Of a DNA stretch of 34,848 bases, positions 1-9,301 are shown piece after piece. Source of the DNA: Steroidobacteraceae bacterium (GTDB lineage: Bacteria; Pseudomonadota; Gammaproteobacteria; Steroidobacterales; Steroidobacteraceae); contig JAENJD010000012.1 in NCBI GenBank assembly GCA_016844605.1, forward strand, positions 1 through 34,848, given 5' to 3'. Made by a program: the position numbers and the translations under genes. Numbering within the stretch: position 1 is the stretch's first letter; each line of letters begins with the position of its first letter. The notes under the pieces are model-generated. The model worked only from the letters and a program-made list of their open reading frames with translations, had not been told where the DNA came from and made no database searches.

Positions 1-540
1 TCCGTCGGCGCCCAGGTCCATGGAGGCTTCGATCCAGCTCTGCGGCAGGCGGCGCAGTCGCGCGATGACATTGTTGTGCACGATCACGATGCAGAAGGTT
101 GCATGGCCGGTGACGATGGTCCAGAAGCCCGGCTGTATGCCGGCGAACTTGAATGCCGACAGGAGCGCGATGCCAGTGATGATGCCGGGGAGCGCAATGG
201 GCAGCACAAACAGCAGCGTGATGGCTTCCCGCCCGCGGAATCGGCTGTGCGCCAGCGCAAATGCGGCGAGCGTCCCGAGCGCGAGCGCCATGCAGGTTGC
301 GACTGATGCGACCGAGAGCGACATCCGAAGCGCCGCCCAGATGTCCTCGCGAGCAAATGCGACCGAGAACCAGTGCAACGTCAGGCCCGGCGGCGGAAAC
401 TGGTAGGTGCGATCCTCGGTCGTGAATGCATAGAGCACGATCACCCAGACCGGCAGGTGCAGGAAAGCGAGGCCCGCGAACGCTGCCAGCTTCTGGCCGA
501 ACGATGCCGCATTCCAGTCACGAGCCTGCCTAGAGCGCAT
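1..540 (-). CDS. ydcV: ABC transporter permease, PotC/YdcV-like (3' end lies outside window)
   Basis: Minus-strand translation from ATG at 540 reads [39 protein letters not shown]...; typical PotC-type permease with the segment [13 protein letters not shown] (EAA loop) at the window edge. Overlaps the upstream permease stop (530-540). Operon order S-T-U-V. Confidence 0.85.
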   Translation of the reverse strand, partial: MRSRQARDWNAASFGQKLAAFAGLAFLHLPVWVIVLYAFTTEDRTYQFPPPGLTLHWFSVAFAREDIWAALRMSLSVASVATCMALALGTLAAFALAHSRFRGREAITLLFVLPIALPGIITGIALLSAFKFAGIQPGFWTIVTGHATFCIVIVHNNVIARLRRLPQSWIEASMDLGADG

Positions 541-1441
541 TGAATGCCCCCAGGCGCTTCGCGAGCGAAAGATAGATGGCGATCAGGATGATCGGCACGA
601 CCGAGAAGGCCGCGGCGAGCGGAAGATTGCCTGCCGTACCCTGCTGCTGGTAGACCATCATGCCGATGAAATAGCCGGGCGCGCCGACCACACTCGGGAT
701 GATGTAGTCGCCGAGCGTCAGTGAAAATGTGAATACCGACCCGGCGGCGAGACCGGGCAGCGCGAGCGGCAGAATCACATTTCGAAAGGTCTGGCCGGGG
801 CGGGCGCCGAGGTCCGCCGATGCCTGCAGCAGCGACTGCGGTACGCGCTCGAGCGCCGCGGTCAGCGGCAGGATCATGAATGGCAGCCACATGTAGACAA
901 ACACGATGAACATGCCGAGATAGGAGGATGCAAGCGACGGTCCGCCGATGACCGGGGTCGCGAGTGCGGCATCGAGCGCAGGCAAAAGACCAAGTTGGTC
1001 CAGGAACCACGACAGGATGCCCTGCTTGGCGAGTACCAGCCGCCAGGCGTAGACCTTGACGAGATAACTGGTCCACATCGGTAGCATCACGCCGACATAG
1101 AAAAAGGCTTTCATGCGGGGCGAGGCGTAGCGCGCCATGTAATTGGCGATGGGAAAGGCGACGATGGCCGCGGTCACCGTAACCGCGGCTGCCATCGCAA
1201 GTGTGCGCAGGATGATGTCGACATTGGCCGGGTGGATGACAAGCTGGCGGTAGGTCTCGAGCGTCAGCTTTGGCACGATGCGGGCCGTGAATTCATCGAT
1301 CGCGTAGAAGCTCTGCATCAGGAGCGCGAGCAACGAGCCGAGATAGACCGTGCCGAGCCACAGCAATGGCGGCAGCAGCAACAGCGCCAGGTAATAACCG
1401 CGGCGGCCGTACAGGAATTTGGCGATTGCACGCACTGGCAA
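530..1441 (-). CDS. ydcU: ABC transporter permease, PotB/YdcU-like
   Basis: 303 aa ORF with several TM segments and the EAA-type loop '[25 protein letters not shown]'. Confidence 0.87.
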   Translation of the reverse strand: MPVRAIAKFLYGRRGYYLALLLLPPLLWLGTVYLGSLLALLMQSFYAIDEFTARIVPKLTLETYRQLVIHPANVDIILRTLAMAAAVTVTAAIVAFPIANYMARYASPRMKAFFYVGVMLPMWTSYLVKVYAWRLVLAKQGILSWFLDQLGLLPALDAALATPVIGGPSLASSYLGMFIVFVYMWLPFMILPLTAALERVPQSLLQASADLGARPGQTFRNVILPLALPGLAAGSVFTFSLTLGDYIIPSVVGAPGYFIGMMVYQQQGTAGNLPLAAAFSVVPIILIAIYLSLAKRLGAFNAL

Positions 1442-1449
1442 CCGCCGCT

Positions 1450-2469
1450 TCAGGTGTCCGCGAGCGGCACGAGGCTTTCGCGCGACCAGGCGAGCCGCAC
1501 GCGACAGCCGCGCGCGGTCGCAATTGGCGCCGCGCCTTCCGGGCGCACGGCGGCGAGTATCGGTCCCGCATCGGTGCGCACATGCCAGCGGCTGGTGGCG
1601 CCGTGGTAGTGGAGATCCTCCAGCACGCCCTCGCAGCTCAATGCGCCGGCAGGCACCGGCGCGCCGGCGGCGATGACCTCGATTGCTTCCGCACGAATTG
1701 CAAAGGCGCGTGCCGCCCCCGTGATGTGCTTCGCGAGCTCGCCATCGACCACATTGGCGCTACCGACGAAGCGCGCGACGAAAGCCGTGCGCGGGTGCAC
1801 GTACAGTTCACGTGGCGAATCCAGCTGTTCCATGCGTCCGTCGCGGAATACCGCGACCCGGTCCGCCATGCTGAGGGCCTCGCCCTGGTCATGCGTCACG
1901 TAGACGAATGTGATGCCGACCTGCTGCTGGATCGCCTTCAGCTCGATCTGCATTTCCTCGCGCAGCCGCAGGTCGAGCGCGCCGAGCGGCTCATCGAGCA
2001 GCAGCACTTTGGGCTTGTTGATCAGTGCGCGGGCGAGGGCAACACGCTGTTTCTGCCCACCGGACAGCTGCGCGGGCGAGCGGTCCGCCAGCTTTGCCAG
2101 CCGCACAAGCTCCAGCACTTCAAGCGCGAGGCGCTTGCGCTCCGGTTCGGCAACGCCGCGCACCTTCGGGCCGTAGGCCACGTTCTCCGCCACGCTCATG
2201 TGGGGGAAAAGGGCGTAATCCTGGAAGACCGTATTGACACTGCGATCGAAGGGCGGGATGGCGGTGACATCCTCGCCATCCAGCAGGATCTTCCCATGCG
2301 TCGGGCGATCGAATCCCGCGATGAGCCGCAGGCAGGTGGTCTTTCCGGAGCCGGACGGCCCGAGAAGCGCGAAGAATTCGCCCGGCGCAACGGATAGCGA
2401 GACGTCGTCCAGCGCGTGCACCGGGCCGAACAGCCGGCTGACGCCGGCCAACTCGATGGCCGGCGTCAT
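1450..2469 (-). CDS. ydcT: Polyamine-type ABC transporter ATP-binding protein, PotA/YdcT-like
   Basis: From MTPAIELAGVSRLFG: Walker A GPSGSGKTT, signature LSGGQKQRVALARAL, Walker B VLLLDEPLGALD, H-loop VTHDQ. Start placed at 2469 rather than the upstream ORF start 2742, which runs into ydcS. Confidence 0.9.
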   Translation of the reverse strand: MTPAIELAGVSRLFGPVHALDDVSLSVAPGEFFALLGPSGSGKTTCLRLIAGFDRPTHGKILLDGEDVTAIPPFDRSVNTVFQDYALFPHMSVAENVAYGPKVRGVAEPERKRLALEVLELVRLAKLADRSPAQLSGGQKQRVALARALINKPKVLLLDEPLGALDLRLREEMQIELKAIQQQVGITFVYVTHDQGEALSMADRVAVFRDGRMEQLDSPRELYVHPRTAFVARFVGSANVVDGELAKHITGAARAFAIRAEAIEVIAAGAPVPAGALSCEGVLEDLHYHGATSRWHVRTDAGPILAAVRPEGAAPIATARGCRVRLAWSRESLVPLADT

Positions 2470-2488
2470 GTTGGACGAGGGGCGCCGC

Positions 2489-3664
2489 TCAGCGGCCGCC
2501 CATGATTGCGACGTAGTCGGTGCTCCAGCGGCTGTAGGGCACGCATTCACCACCCGCGCAGGCCCCTTCCGGGGTGCGCCAGAACCAGATCTTCGAGAAG
2601 TTCTCGAAACCGTTCGTCGCGCAGCCGGTGTCGCCAAGCAGGGCATTGCCGGCGCAGGCCGCCGGCACCGCGGGCACCGAGCCAAACCATGCGGAAACGT
2701 CACCCTGTACTTTCGGGCTGATGGACCACTCCATCCATTCATAGGCGCAGTTCGGATGCGCAGCGGTCGCGCTCAGCATCGTCGTGTCGGCCCATCCCGT
2801 CGCGCCTTCGACGGGCACGGTGCTGGCGATCGGCTGGCTGTTGAATGCCAGCGTGTTGGCCTGGAATGGCCAGGAACCGGAGGCGACCACGCCTTCGTTG
2901 GTAAAGTCCTGGACCTGGACATTCGCGTCATGCCAGTAGCGGTGCACCAGCGGATGCTGCTTGCGCAGCACACCGAGCGCCGCGGCGTACTGTGCTTCGT
3001 TCAGCGCAAACGGGTCGGTGATGGCGAGATCAGGCTGCTTGGTCTTGAGGTAAAGCGCCGCGTCTGCAATATAGATAGCGCCGTCATAGGCCTGCACACG
3101 CCCCTTGTTCGATTTGCCGTCCGAATATTTCATCGGCTCGAAGACGACGGCCCAGGAGGTCGGCGCCTCCTTGAAGGCCTTGGTGTTGTACATCAGTACA
3201 TTCGGGCCCCATGTATACGGGACGCCGTAATGCTTGCCGTCCACGAAGTGCCAGGCGGCCTCGCGCAGGCGCTCGTCCACACTTGAGTAACTCGGTACGC
3301 GCGCCACGTCGATCGCCTGCACCGTGCCGCCGCGAATGAGTCGCAGCGAGGCGTCGCCCGAGGCCGTCACCAGGTCGTAGCCGCCCTGCGTCATCAGCGA
3401 GACCATCTCGTCCGACGTACCGGCGGTCTTTACATTGACTTTGCACGCGGTTTTCGCCTCGAATGGCTTGACCCAGTCGTAGGCCGCATCGGTGTCGCCG
3501 CGCTCGATGTAGCCCGGCCAGGCGATGATGTCGACCTGACCCTCGAGGACCGGGGCCGCAGGGGCCTCCGGTTCCTTCTTGCTCTGGCAGCCCACGAGGG
3601 CGATGACGATGCCGGCCGACAAGGCAGCCAGCCGTGACGAATGACGAGTGCGATTCGCGAACAT
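2489..3664 (-). CDS. ydcS: Polyamine ABC transporter substrate-binding protein, YdcS-like
   Basis: 391 aa; lipoprotein-like N-terminus (IVIALVGCQSK). Long blocks match remembered E. coli YdcS: DIIAWPGYIERG-TD, NVKTA-TSDEMVSLMT-GGYDLVTASGDASLRLI, HRYWHD, VQGDVSAWFGS, YSRWSTDYVAIMGGR. Confidence 0.88.
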   Translation of the reverse strand: MFANRTRHSSRLAALSAGIVIALVGCQSKKEPEAPAAPVLEGQVDIIAWPGYIERGDTDAAYDWVKPFEAKTACKVNVKTAGTSDEMVSLMTQGGYDLVTASGDASLRLIRGGTVQAIDVARVPSYSSVDERLREAAWHFVDGKHYGVPYTWGPNVLMYNTKAFKEAPTSWAVVFEPMKYSDGKSNKGRVQAYDGAIYIADAALYLKTKQPDLAITDPFALNEAQYAAALGVLRKQHPLVHRYWHDANVQVQDFTNEGVVASGSWPFQANTLAFNSQPIASTVPVEGATGWADTTMLSATAAHPNCAYEWMEWSISPKVQGDVSAWFGSVPAVPAACAGNALLGDTGCATNGFENFSKIWFWRTPEGACAGGECVPYSRWSTDYVAIMGGR

Positions 3665-3764
3665 GGCGGAGTCTCCCGGGGATTGTTCTGGTTATCCCGA
3701 GTTTATGCCTGTCCGATGCGAATTACACGAAGTCGGAGCAGCCCGACGCGACGACCCGGCCGTC

Positions 3765-4451
3765 CTAGGGAGTGTGGGCCGCTTCGGCTGCCGGCTGTTC
3801 CGGCGCGATGGTGATACGCAGCCTTCCATAGGGTGAAGCGGGCACAGCCGCGTCGCCGCGTCTTTCGAGCCATGCGAGAGCCGCGGGCGTCAGCAGGTCG
3901 CCTTCACGGCGCTCTGGCGCGGCGCCGAGCACCGCGGCCGGCGTGAAAACGATGAGGTAGCGGGCGTTCTCCATGGCGGGATCGACGGGCACGGTCAGGG
4001 CGAGGCCAGTTTCGCCACCCGGGGTCGCGAGCGCCGGCTCCAGGCGCAGATTGTCGAGACCCGACATGCGCAGGACGATGAATGTGTCGTCGAGCAATGC
4101 GATGACCGGATAGAAAACGCTCGTCTCGCCATTACGGCCGGGATCAAAATTGCTCTTCACGCGCAGGCGATACGGTGTCGAAGCCTTCGGTAATTCGAAG
4201 GCGGCGAATGGGCTCAAGCCGCTGTGGAATTCGAAGGCGGGACTCGCGCGACTCACGACTGCGTCCGTGAATCCGTGCGCCGGCAGCGGCAGAAACGAGA
4301 ACCCGGACGGATCGTCGCAGCAGGCTTTCGTTCTGGCGTAGAGCGCGAGACGCGCCTCGGGCTTCGCCGGGTAGGATTGCGTGGGCGCCGCCGCACAGCC
4401 GGCAAAGGCGGCCGCCATCACCAGCGACAGGAACTGCATTGACTCTTTCAT
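3765..4451 (-). CDS. MalM-like periplasmic protein/lipoprotein
   Basis: ORF 3765..4469; likely starts MKESMQFLSLVMAAAFAGCAA. Signal/lipobox-like N-terminus, then a MalM-family-like pattern (CCDDPSGFSFLPL..., FEFHSGLSPFAAFELP, R-VKSNF...VFYPVIALLDD). Confidence 0.6.
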   Translation of the reverse strand: MKESMQFLSLVMAAAFAGCAAAPTQSYPAKPEARLALYARTKACCDDPSGFSFLPLPAHGFTDAVVSRASPAFEFHSGLSPFAAFELPKASTPYRLRVKSNFDPGRNGETSVFYPVIALLDDTFIVLRMSGLDNLRLEPALATPGGETGLALTVPVDPAMENARYLIVFTPAAVLGAAPERREGDLLTPAALAWLERRGDAAVPASPYGRLRITIAPEQPAAEAAHTP

Positions 4452-4467
4452 CAGGGCAGAAGCTAGC

Positions 4468-5466
4468 ATGAATCCTGCATCCGCCGCGGTGATCGGCGCG
4501 GGGCTTGCCGGAATCGCCTGCGCGCAGCGCCTGTCCGATGCCGGCTGGCAACTGCGGGTATTTGAATCCCAGCGCGCACCCGGCGGGCGGATCGCGACGC
4601 GCCGCTTCGAGGCCGCGGCCTTTGATCATGGCGCGCAGTATTTCAGCGTGCGCGAACCGTCATTCCGCAAGGCAATCGAAAAAGCAGGATTGGCCGGGGC
4701 CGCCGAGCGTTGGCGGCCTCGCTGGCTCAGCGGCGATCAGGAACACGGTGAGCTGTGGGTCGGCTCTCCGGGCATGAATGCGCTGCCCCGATTCCTGGCG
4801 CAGGGGCTGGACATTGAATACGGCGCGCGCATCACGCGTCTCGAACGCAAGCAGGGTAGCTGGACATTGATTGACGATCGCGGCGCGGGGCATCCGGATT
4901 TCGGATTTGTGGTGCTGGCACTGCCGGCGCCGGAAGCGGCGGCGCTCGCGGCTTCACATACACCGCTCGCGGAGCGCGTGCGAGCCGTGACGATGGCGCC
5001 CTGCTGGGTGGCCATGGTCGCGTTCGCGGGCCCGGTCGGGGACGTGCCGGACGCCGGCTTCACGAATGACGTAGTGCTGCCCTGGTTTGCGCGCAATGGC
5101 TCGAAGCCGGGACGCGATACCCCGGATGCATGGGTGTTGCATGCCTCGGCCGAATACTCACGCCGCGAATTCGATGCGCCGTCCGCGCGTGTCCAGAAGA
5201 CCCTGCTGACACGCTTTTCGGGGCAACTCGGGCGAACGCTGCCCGCGATCCTGCTGTCTGACACCCATCGTTGGCGCCATGCACGGGTCGAGTCGCCGCT
5301 TGGCGAGCCGTACCTGCTCGATCGGACAGCCAACATCGCGTTCTGCGGCGACTGGTGCCTGGATGCAAGGGCCGAGGCGGCCTACCTGTCCGGGCAAACC
5401 GTCGGCATCGCGATTTCACAGACGCGACATTCGGACCCGTCCGGTAAGATGCGCGACAGTCGATGA
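4468..5466 (+). CDS. NAD(P)/FAD-dependent oxidoreductase, renalase/amine-oxidase-like
   Basis: MNPASAAVIGAGLAGIACAQRLSDAGWQLRVFESQRAPGGRIATRR (Rossmann GxGxxG plus GGR motif), FDHGAQYFSVR, C-terminal FAD-binding NIAFCGDW. Confidence 0.85.
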   Translation: MNPASAAVIGAGLAGIACAQRLSDAGWQLRVFESQRAPGGRIATRRFEAAAFDHGAQYFSVREPSFRKAIEKAGLAGAAERWRPRWLSGDQEHGELWVGSPGMNALPRFLAQGLDIEYGARITRLERKQGSWTLIDDRGAGHPDFGFVVLALPAPEAAALAASHTPLAERVRAVTMAPCWVAMVAFAGPVGDVPDAGFTNDVVLPWFARNGSKPGRDTPDAWVLHASAEYSRREFDAPSARVQKTLLTRFSGQLGRTLPAILLSDTHRWRHARVESPLGEPYLLDRTANIAFCGDWCLDARAEAAYLSGQTVGIAISQTRHSDPSGKMRDSR

Positions 5467-7628
5467 GCAGCCGGCGCAATTCATGGGTATTTGTCGCTTC
5501 CCTGGCAATCCTGCTGGGGGCATGCGCCGCGGGCGCGCCGGCCAAGACGGAGTCCGAGAGCATGGCTATGCCTTCGCCGGTGCCGCCGATCGCCGCAGTA
5601 CGGCCATACGAGGTCGTGTCACCGAACGGCACGCGGGTGGACGAGTACTACTGGCTGCGTGACGACACACGCACCAGCAAGGAAGTACTCGCCTATCTCG
5701 ATGCCGAGAACGCCTACAAGGCGTCCATGACCGCGCACGCCAAGGCTCTCGAAGACCGTGTTTACGACGAGACGATCGCGCGAATAAAGCAGGACGATTC
5801 CAGCGCTCCGTATCGCAAGCGCGGCTATTGGTACTACACGCGCTTCGAGACCGGTAAGGAATATCCGGTCTACGCGCGCCAGGCAGGCAATCTCGAGGCC
5901 GCCGAGCAGTTGATGCTGAACGCCAACCTGCTCGCTGAAGGTCACGAGTATTACCAGATCGGCTCAATCGCGGTTGCGCCCGATGACCGCCTCGTCGCTT
6001 ATGTCGAGGACATCGTCGGCCGGCGCCAGTACCGGCTGCGGGTCAAGAACCTCGAGACCGGTGAAACGCTGCCGGACGTCATCGAGAACATCGATCCGGT
6101 GCTCGCATGGACCGCGGACAGCGCAAGCGTCCTGTACGTGGAAAAGCACCCGGAAACGCTGCTGGGATATCGCGTGCGCCGCCACGTGCTGGGCACCGAT
6201 CCTGCCGGCGATGCGCTCATCTATGAGCAGGACGACGACAGTTTCTACACGGAAGTCAAGAAGTCCAAGGACGAGCGTTACGTGCTGATTTTCGCCCAGA
6301 GCACGGTATCGACCGAGGTGCGTTATGCGGATGCCGCAGATCCAGCGCTGAATTTCCGCGTGTTCCTGCCCCGCGAGCGCGATCATGAATACCAGGTGGA
6401 GCATCTCGAAGGCCGCTGGATCATCCGCAGCAACTGGCAGGCGTCGAATTTCCGGCTGCTGGAAGCGAAAGTCGGCGAGGAAGGCGATCGCGCGAACTGG
6501 CACGAGCTCGTCGCCCACCGTGACGACGCGTTCATCCATGGCTTCGACGTGTTCCATGATTTTCTCGCGATCGAGGAGCGCTCCGGGAGCTTGCGCAAGA
6601 TCCGCATCCGGCCCTGGGACGGCAGCGCGGATTTCTTCATCGCGGCGGATGAGGCTGCCTACACGACCGCGCTCGGGCAGAACGCCGAGATCGACACGCA
6701 CATCGTGCGTTACGCCTACAGCTCGCTGACGACGCCGGACAGCGTCTATGACTACGATATCCAGACTGGCGAGAAGCAGCTGATGAAGCGCGACCCGGTG
6801 CTGGGGGATTTCGACACCGCCAATTACCGCACAGAATTGCGGTGGGCGACGGCGCGCGACGGCGCCAAGGTGCCTGTGTCGCTGGTCTATCGCGTGGGAT
6901 TCAAGCGCGACGGCCACGCGCCGCTCCTGCAGTACGGCTATGGTTCCTACGGCTACTCGATGGATCCGGAATTCTCCATCGCGCGCCTGTCGTTGCTGGA
7001 CCGCGGCTTCGTCTTTGCCATCGCACACATACGCGGCGGCCAGGAATTGGGGCGCCGCTGGTATGACCAGGGCCGCCTGCTCAACAAAATCAATACATTC
7101 ACGGACTTCATCGACGTGACGCGCTTTCTGGTGCAGGAAGGCTATGCGGACCCGAAGCGCGTGTCCGCCATGGGCGGCAGCGCCGGGGGCCTGCTGATGG
7201 GCGCCGTCGCGAACATGGCGCCGGGTGACTATCGGGCAATCGTCGCGCAGGTGCCCTTCGTCGACGTCGTGACGACGATGCTGGACGAAAGCATCCCGCT
7301 GACGGCCAATGAGTTCGACGAATGGGGCAATCCGAAGGACAAGGCATCCTACGACCATATGCTGTCGTACTCGCCCTATGACAATGTCGCGCACCAGGAC
7401 TACCCGGCGATACTCGTGACGACCGGGTTTTGGGACAGCCAGGTGCAGTATTACGAGCCGGCCAAGTGGGTTGCACGCCTGCGGGCGCGCAAGACCGGCA
7501 CGAATCCGCTGCTGTTCCGCATGACGATGGAAGCCGGTCACGGCGGCAAGTCGGGCCGCTTCCAGCGCTACCGCGAGAGAGCCGAGGAATACACGTTCAT
7601 CCTCGACCAGTCCGGCATCACGGAGTAG
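5463..7628 (+). CDS. ptrB: Prolyl oligopeptidase family S9A, oligopeptidase B-like, predicted lipoprotein/secreted
   Basis: 721 aa; N-terminus ...FVASLAILLGACAAG (lipobox); PYEVVSPNGTRVDEYYWLRDD; catalytic GGSAGGLLMGAVAN; VPFVDVVTTMLDESIPLT; C-terminal HGGKSGR containing the catalytic His. Confidence 0.87.
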   Translation: MSSRRNSWVFVASLAILLGACAAGAPAKTESESMAMPSPVPPIAAVRPYEVVSPNGTRVDEYYWLRDDTRTSKEVLAYLDAENAYKASMTAHAKALEDRVYDETIARIKQDDSSAPYRKRGYWYYTRFETGKEYPVYARQAGNLEAAEQLMLNANLLAEGHEYYQIGSIAVAPDDRLVAYVEDIVGRRQYRLRVKNLETGETLPDVIENIDPVLAWTADSASVLYVEKHPETLLGYRVRRHVLGTDPAGDALIYEQDDDSFYTEVKKSKDERYVLIFAQSTVSTEVRYADAADPALNFRVFLPRERDHEYQVEHLEGRWIIRSNWQASNFRLLEAKVGEEGDRANWHELVAHRDDAFIHGFDVFHDFLAIEERSGSLRKIRIRPWDGSADFFIAADEAAYTTALGQNAEIDTHIVRYAYSSLTTPDSVYDYDIQTGEKQLMKRDPVLGDFDTANYRTELRWATARDGAKVPVSLVYRVGFKRDGHAPLLQYGYGSYGYSMDPEFSIARLSLLDRGFVFAIAHIRGGQELGRRWYDQGRLLNKINTFTDFIDVTRFLVQEGYADPKRVSAMGGSAGGLLMGAVANMAPGDYRAIVAQVPFVDVVTTMLDESIPLTANEFDEWGNPKDKASYDHMLSYSPYDNVAHQDYPAILVTTGFWDSQVQYYEPAKWVARLRARKTGTNPLLFRMTMEAGHGGKSGRFQRYRERAEEYTFILDQSGITE

Positions 7629-7631
7629 GCA

Positions 7632-8012
7632 GTGAATCTGTCGCGCATCGAGCAGGTCGCGATCCCGGTCCGCGACCTTGCGCGCGCGACCGCCTTCTAC
7701 CGCGAGTTGCTCGGCATGAAACTCCTGTTCGAAGTCCCTCCGCAGCTCGCGTTCTTCGACTGCGACGGGGTCCGGCTCGCGCTATCGATTGCTTCAGACC
7801 CGATGTATGAGCCGCCAGGCTCGATCGTCTACTACCGCGTCGCTGACATCGACATGGCACATGCCGAACTCGAGCGGCGGGGCGTGGAATTCCTCCGTGG
7901 CCCGCACCTGGTCGCGCGCCTTGACGCCATCGAGGTCTGGATGGCGTTTTTCGAGGACACTGAGGGCAACACGCTCGCGATCACCAGCGAACGGCCGGTC
8001 GCGCGCACATGA
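7632..8012 (+). CDS. VOC family (glyoxalase/bleomycin resistance-like) protein
   Basis: 126 aa, GTG start; IEQVAIPVRDLARATAFYRELLGMKLLFEVPPQLAFFDCDGVRLAL and FFEDTEGNTLAITSE are characteristic VOC motifs. Confidence 0.83.
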   Translation: MNLSRIEQVAIPVRDLARATAFYRELLGMKLLFEVPPQLAFFDCDGVRLALSIASDPMYEPPGSIVYYRVADIDMAHAELERRGVEFLRGPHLVARLDAIEVWMAFFEDTEGNTLAITSERPVART

Positions 8013-9301
8013 GCGCAGAGCCGCGCGCGGCAACGCTGCTCGGGCGGATCGTCAATGTACGGCCTGCCGAAACCGCTGGTCTGATTGCGGCATTCGCCTT
8101 CAACTTCCTGGTGTTCACTGCTTACTACATCCTCCGTCCACTGCGCGACAGCATGGGCGTGACCGGTGGCGTGCACGCGCTCGACGACCTGTTCTGGTTC
8201 ACCTTTCTCGGCATGTTGCTCGCCGTTCCGTTGTTCGGCTGGATCAGCGGAAGGTATCTGCGCTCGATGTTCCTGCCGTGGACCTACGTGTTCTTCATCA
8301 TCAACCTGCTGGCGTTCTGGGCCGTGTTCACCGCCCTCGAGGACGATACCTGGCCGGCGCGCGTGTTCTTCGTCTGGCTGAGCGTGTTCAATCTTTTCGT
8401 GGTGTCGGTGTTCTGGAGCTTCATGGCCGACCTGTTCAACAAGGAACAGGCGGGGCGCATGTTCGCCTTCATTGCCGGGGGTGCCAGCACGGGCGCGGTC
8501 ATCGGGTCCGGTATCACCGCGTTCTTCGCCGAGGCGGTGGGCGACGTCAACCTGCTGCTGATTTCCGCAGCGATGCTGGCGGGCACGCTCCTTCTGATGC
8601 GCTACCTGCTGCGCTGGAGCGCGCGCCGCGCAGATGATGGTGATCGCATCGTGGAGAGCCCGATCGGTGGCAATCCCTTCGCCGGCATCACGCTGGTGCT
8701 GCGCTCGCGCTACCTGGCCGGCATCGCATTGTTCGTATTCCTGATGGCGGCGGTGACGACCTTCCTGTACCTGCAGCAGGCCGCGCTGCTGGAAATCCAT
8801 TTCCCTGACGGTTCGGAGCGCACGGCATTTCTCGGCAAGATCGACTTCACCGTGAATCTGATCGCGCTGGTGTTGCAGCTGTTTGCGATCGGCCGGCTGA
8901 CGGCGCGTCTCGGCGTAACGACGATGCTGATCGCCGTGCCGGTGATCGTCGCGGCCGGTTTCCTGCTGATCGCCGCCTCGCCGACGCTCGCGACGCTGGT
9001 CGCCGTGTATGTCGTGCGGCGTGTCGGACAGTACGCCGTGACGCGTCCGAGCCTGCATATCCTCTACACGACGGTGGATCGCGCGTCGAAGTACAAGGCG
9101 AAGAACTTCAACGACACGGTGGTCTATCGCGGCAGCGACGCTGTGGTCGCCTCATTCCACGAGGCTGTCGTCAAGATGCTGTCGCTGGGGCTGGCCGGCA
9201 TCGCCTGGCTGGGCGCGGGTGTCGCGGTCGTCTGGGCGGTTATCGCGATCTTCCTGGGCCGCGCGCACGAACGCACGGTTCCGGTCAAGCCGGCGGCGTG
9301 A
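8009..9301 (+). CDS. MFS / NTP-NDP exchange (TlcC)-like membrane transporter
   Basis: 430 aa polytopic membrane protein; FNFLVFTAYYILRPLRDSMGVTGG and late RRVGQYAVTRPSLHILYTTVDRASKYKAKNFNDTVVYRGSDAV. ATGA overlap with the preceding gene. Confidence 0.7.
   Translation: MSAEPRAATLLGRIVNVRPAETAGLIAAFAFNFLVFTAYYILRPLRDSMGVTGGVHALDDLFWFTFLGMLLAVPLFGWISGRYLRSMFLPWTYVFFIINLLAFWAVFTALEDDTWPARVFFVWLSVFNLFVVSVFWSFMADLFNKEQAGRMFAFIAGGASTGAVIGSGITAFFAEAVGDVNLLLISAAMLAGTLLLMRYLLRWSARRADDGDRIVESPIGGNPFAGITLVLRSRYLAGIALFVFLMAAVTTFLYLQQAALLEIHFPDGSERTAFLGKIDFTVNLIALVLQLFAIGRLTARLGVTTMLIAVPVIVAAGFLLIAASPTLATLVAVYVVRRVGQYAVTRPSLHILYTTVDRASKYKAKNFNDTVVYRGSDAVVASFHEAVVKMLSLGLAGIAWLGAGVAVVWAVIAIFLGRAHERTVPVKPAA

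Noticed and set aside
1366-2397. 343-aa plus-strand ORF antisense to the ABC ATPase
   Set aside because: Complement of a highly conserved ATPase gene; no domain.
5964-7541. 525-aa minus-strand ORF antisense to oligopeptidase B
   Set aside because: Shadow ORF typical of high-GC DNA: His/Arg/Val-rich composition, no domain pattern, while the plus strand encodes a clear S9 peptidase.
7832-9058. 408-aa minus-strand ORF (His/Glu/Gln-rich) opposite the MFS/NTT-like gene
   Set aside because: Composition (HRHGDQHRRYAETRRQ...) is the antisense signature of a hydrophobic membrane protein; not a real protein.
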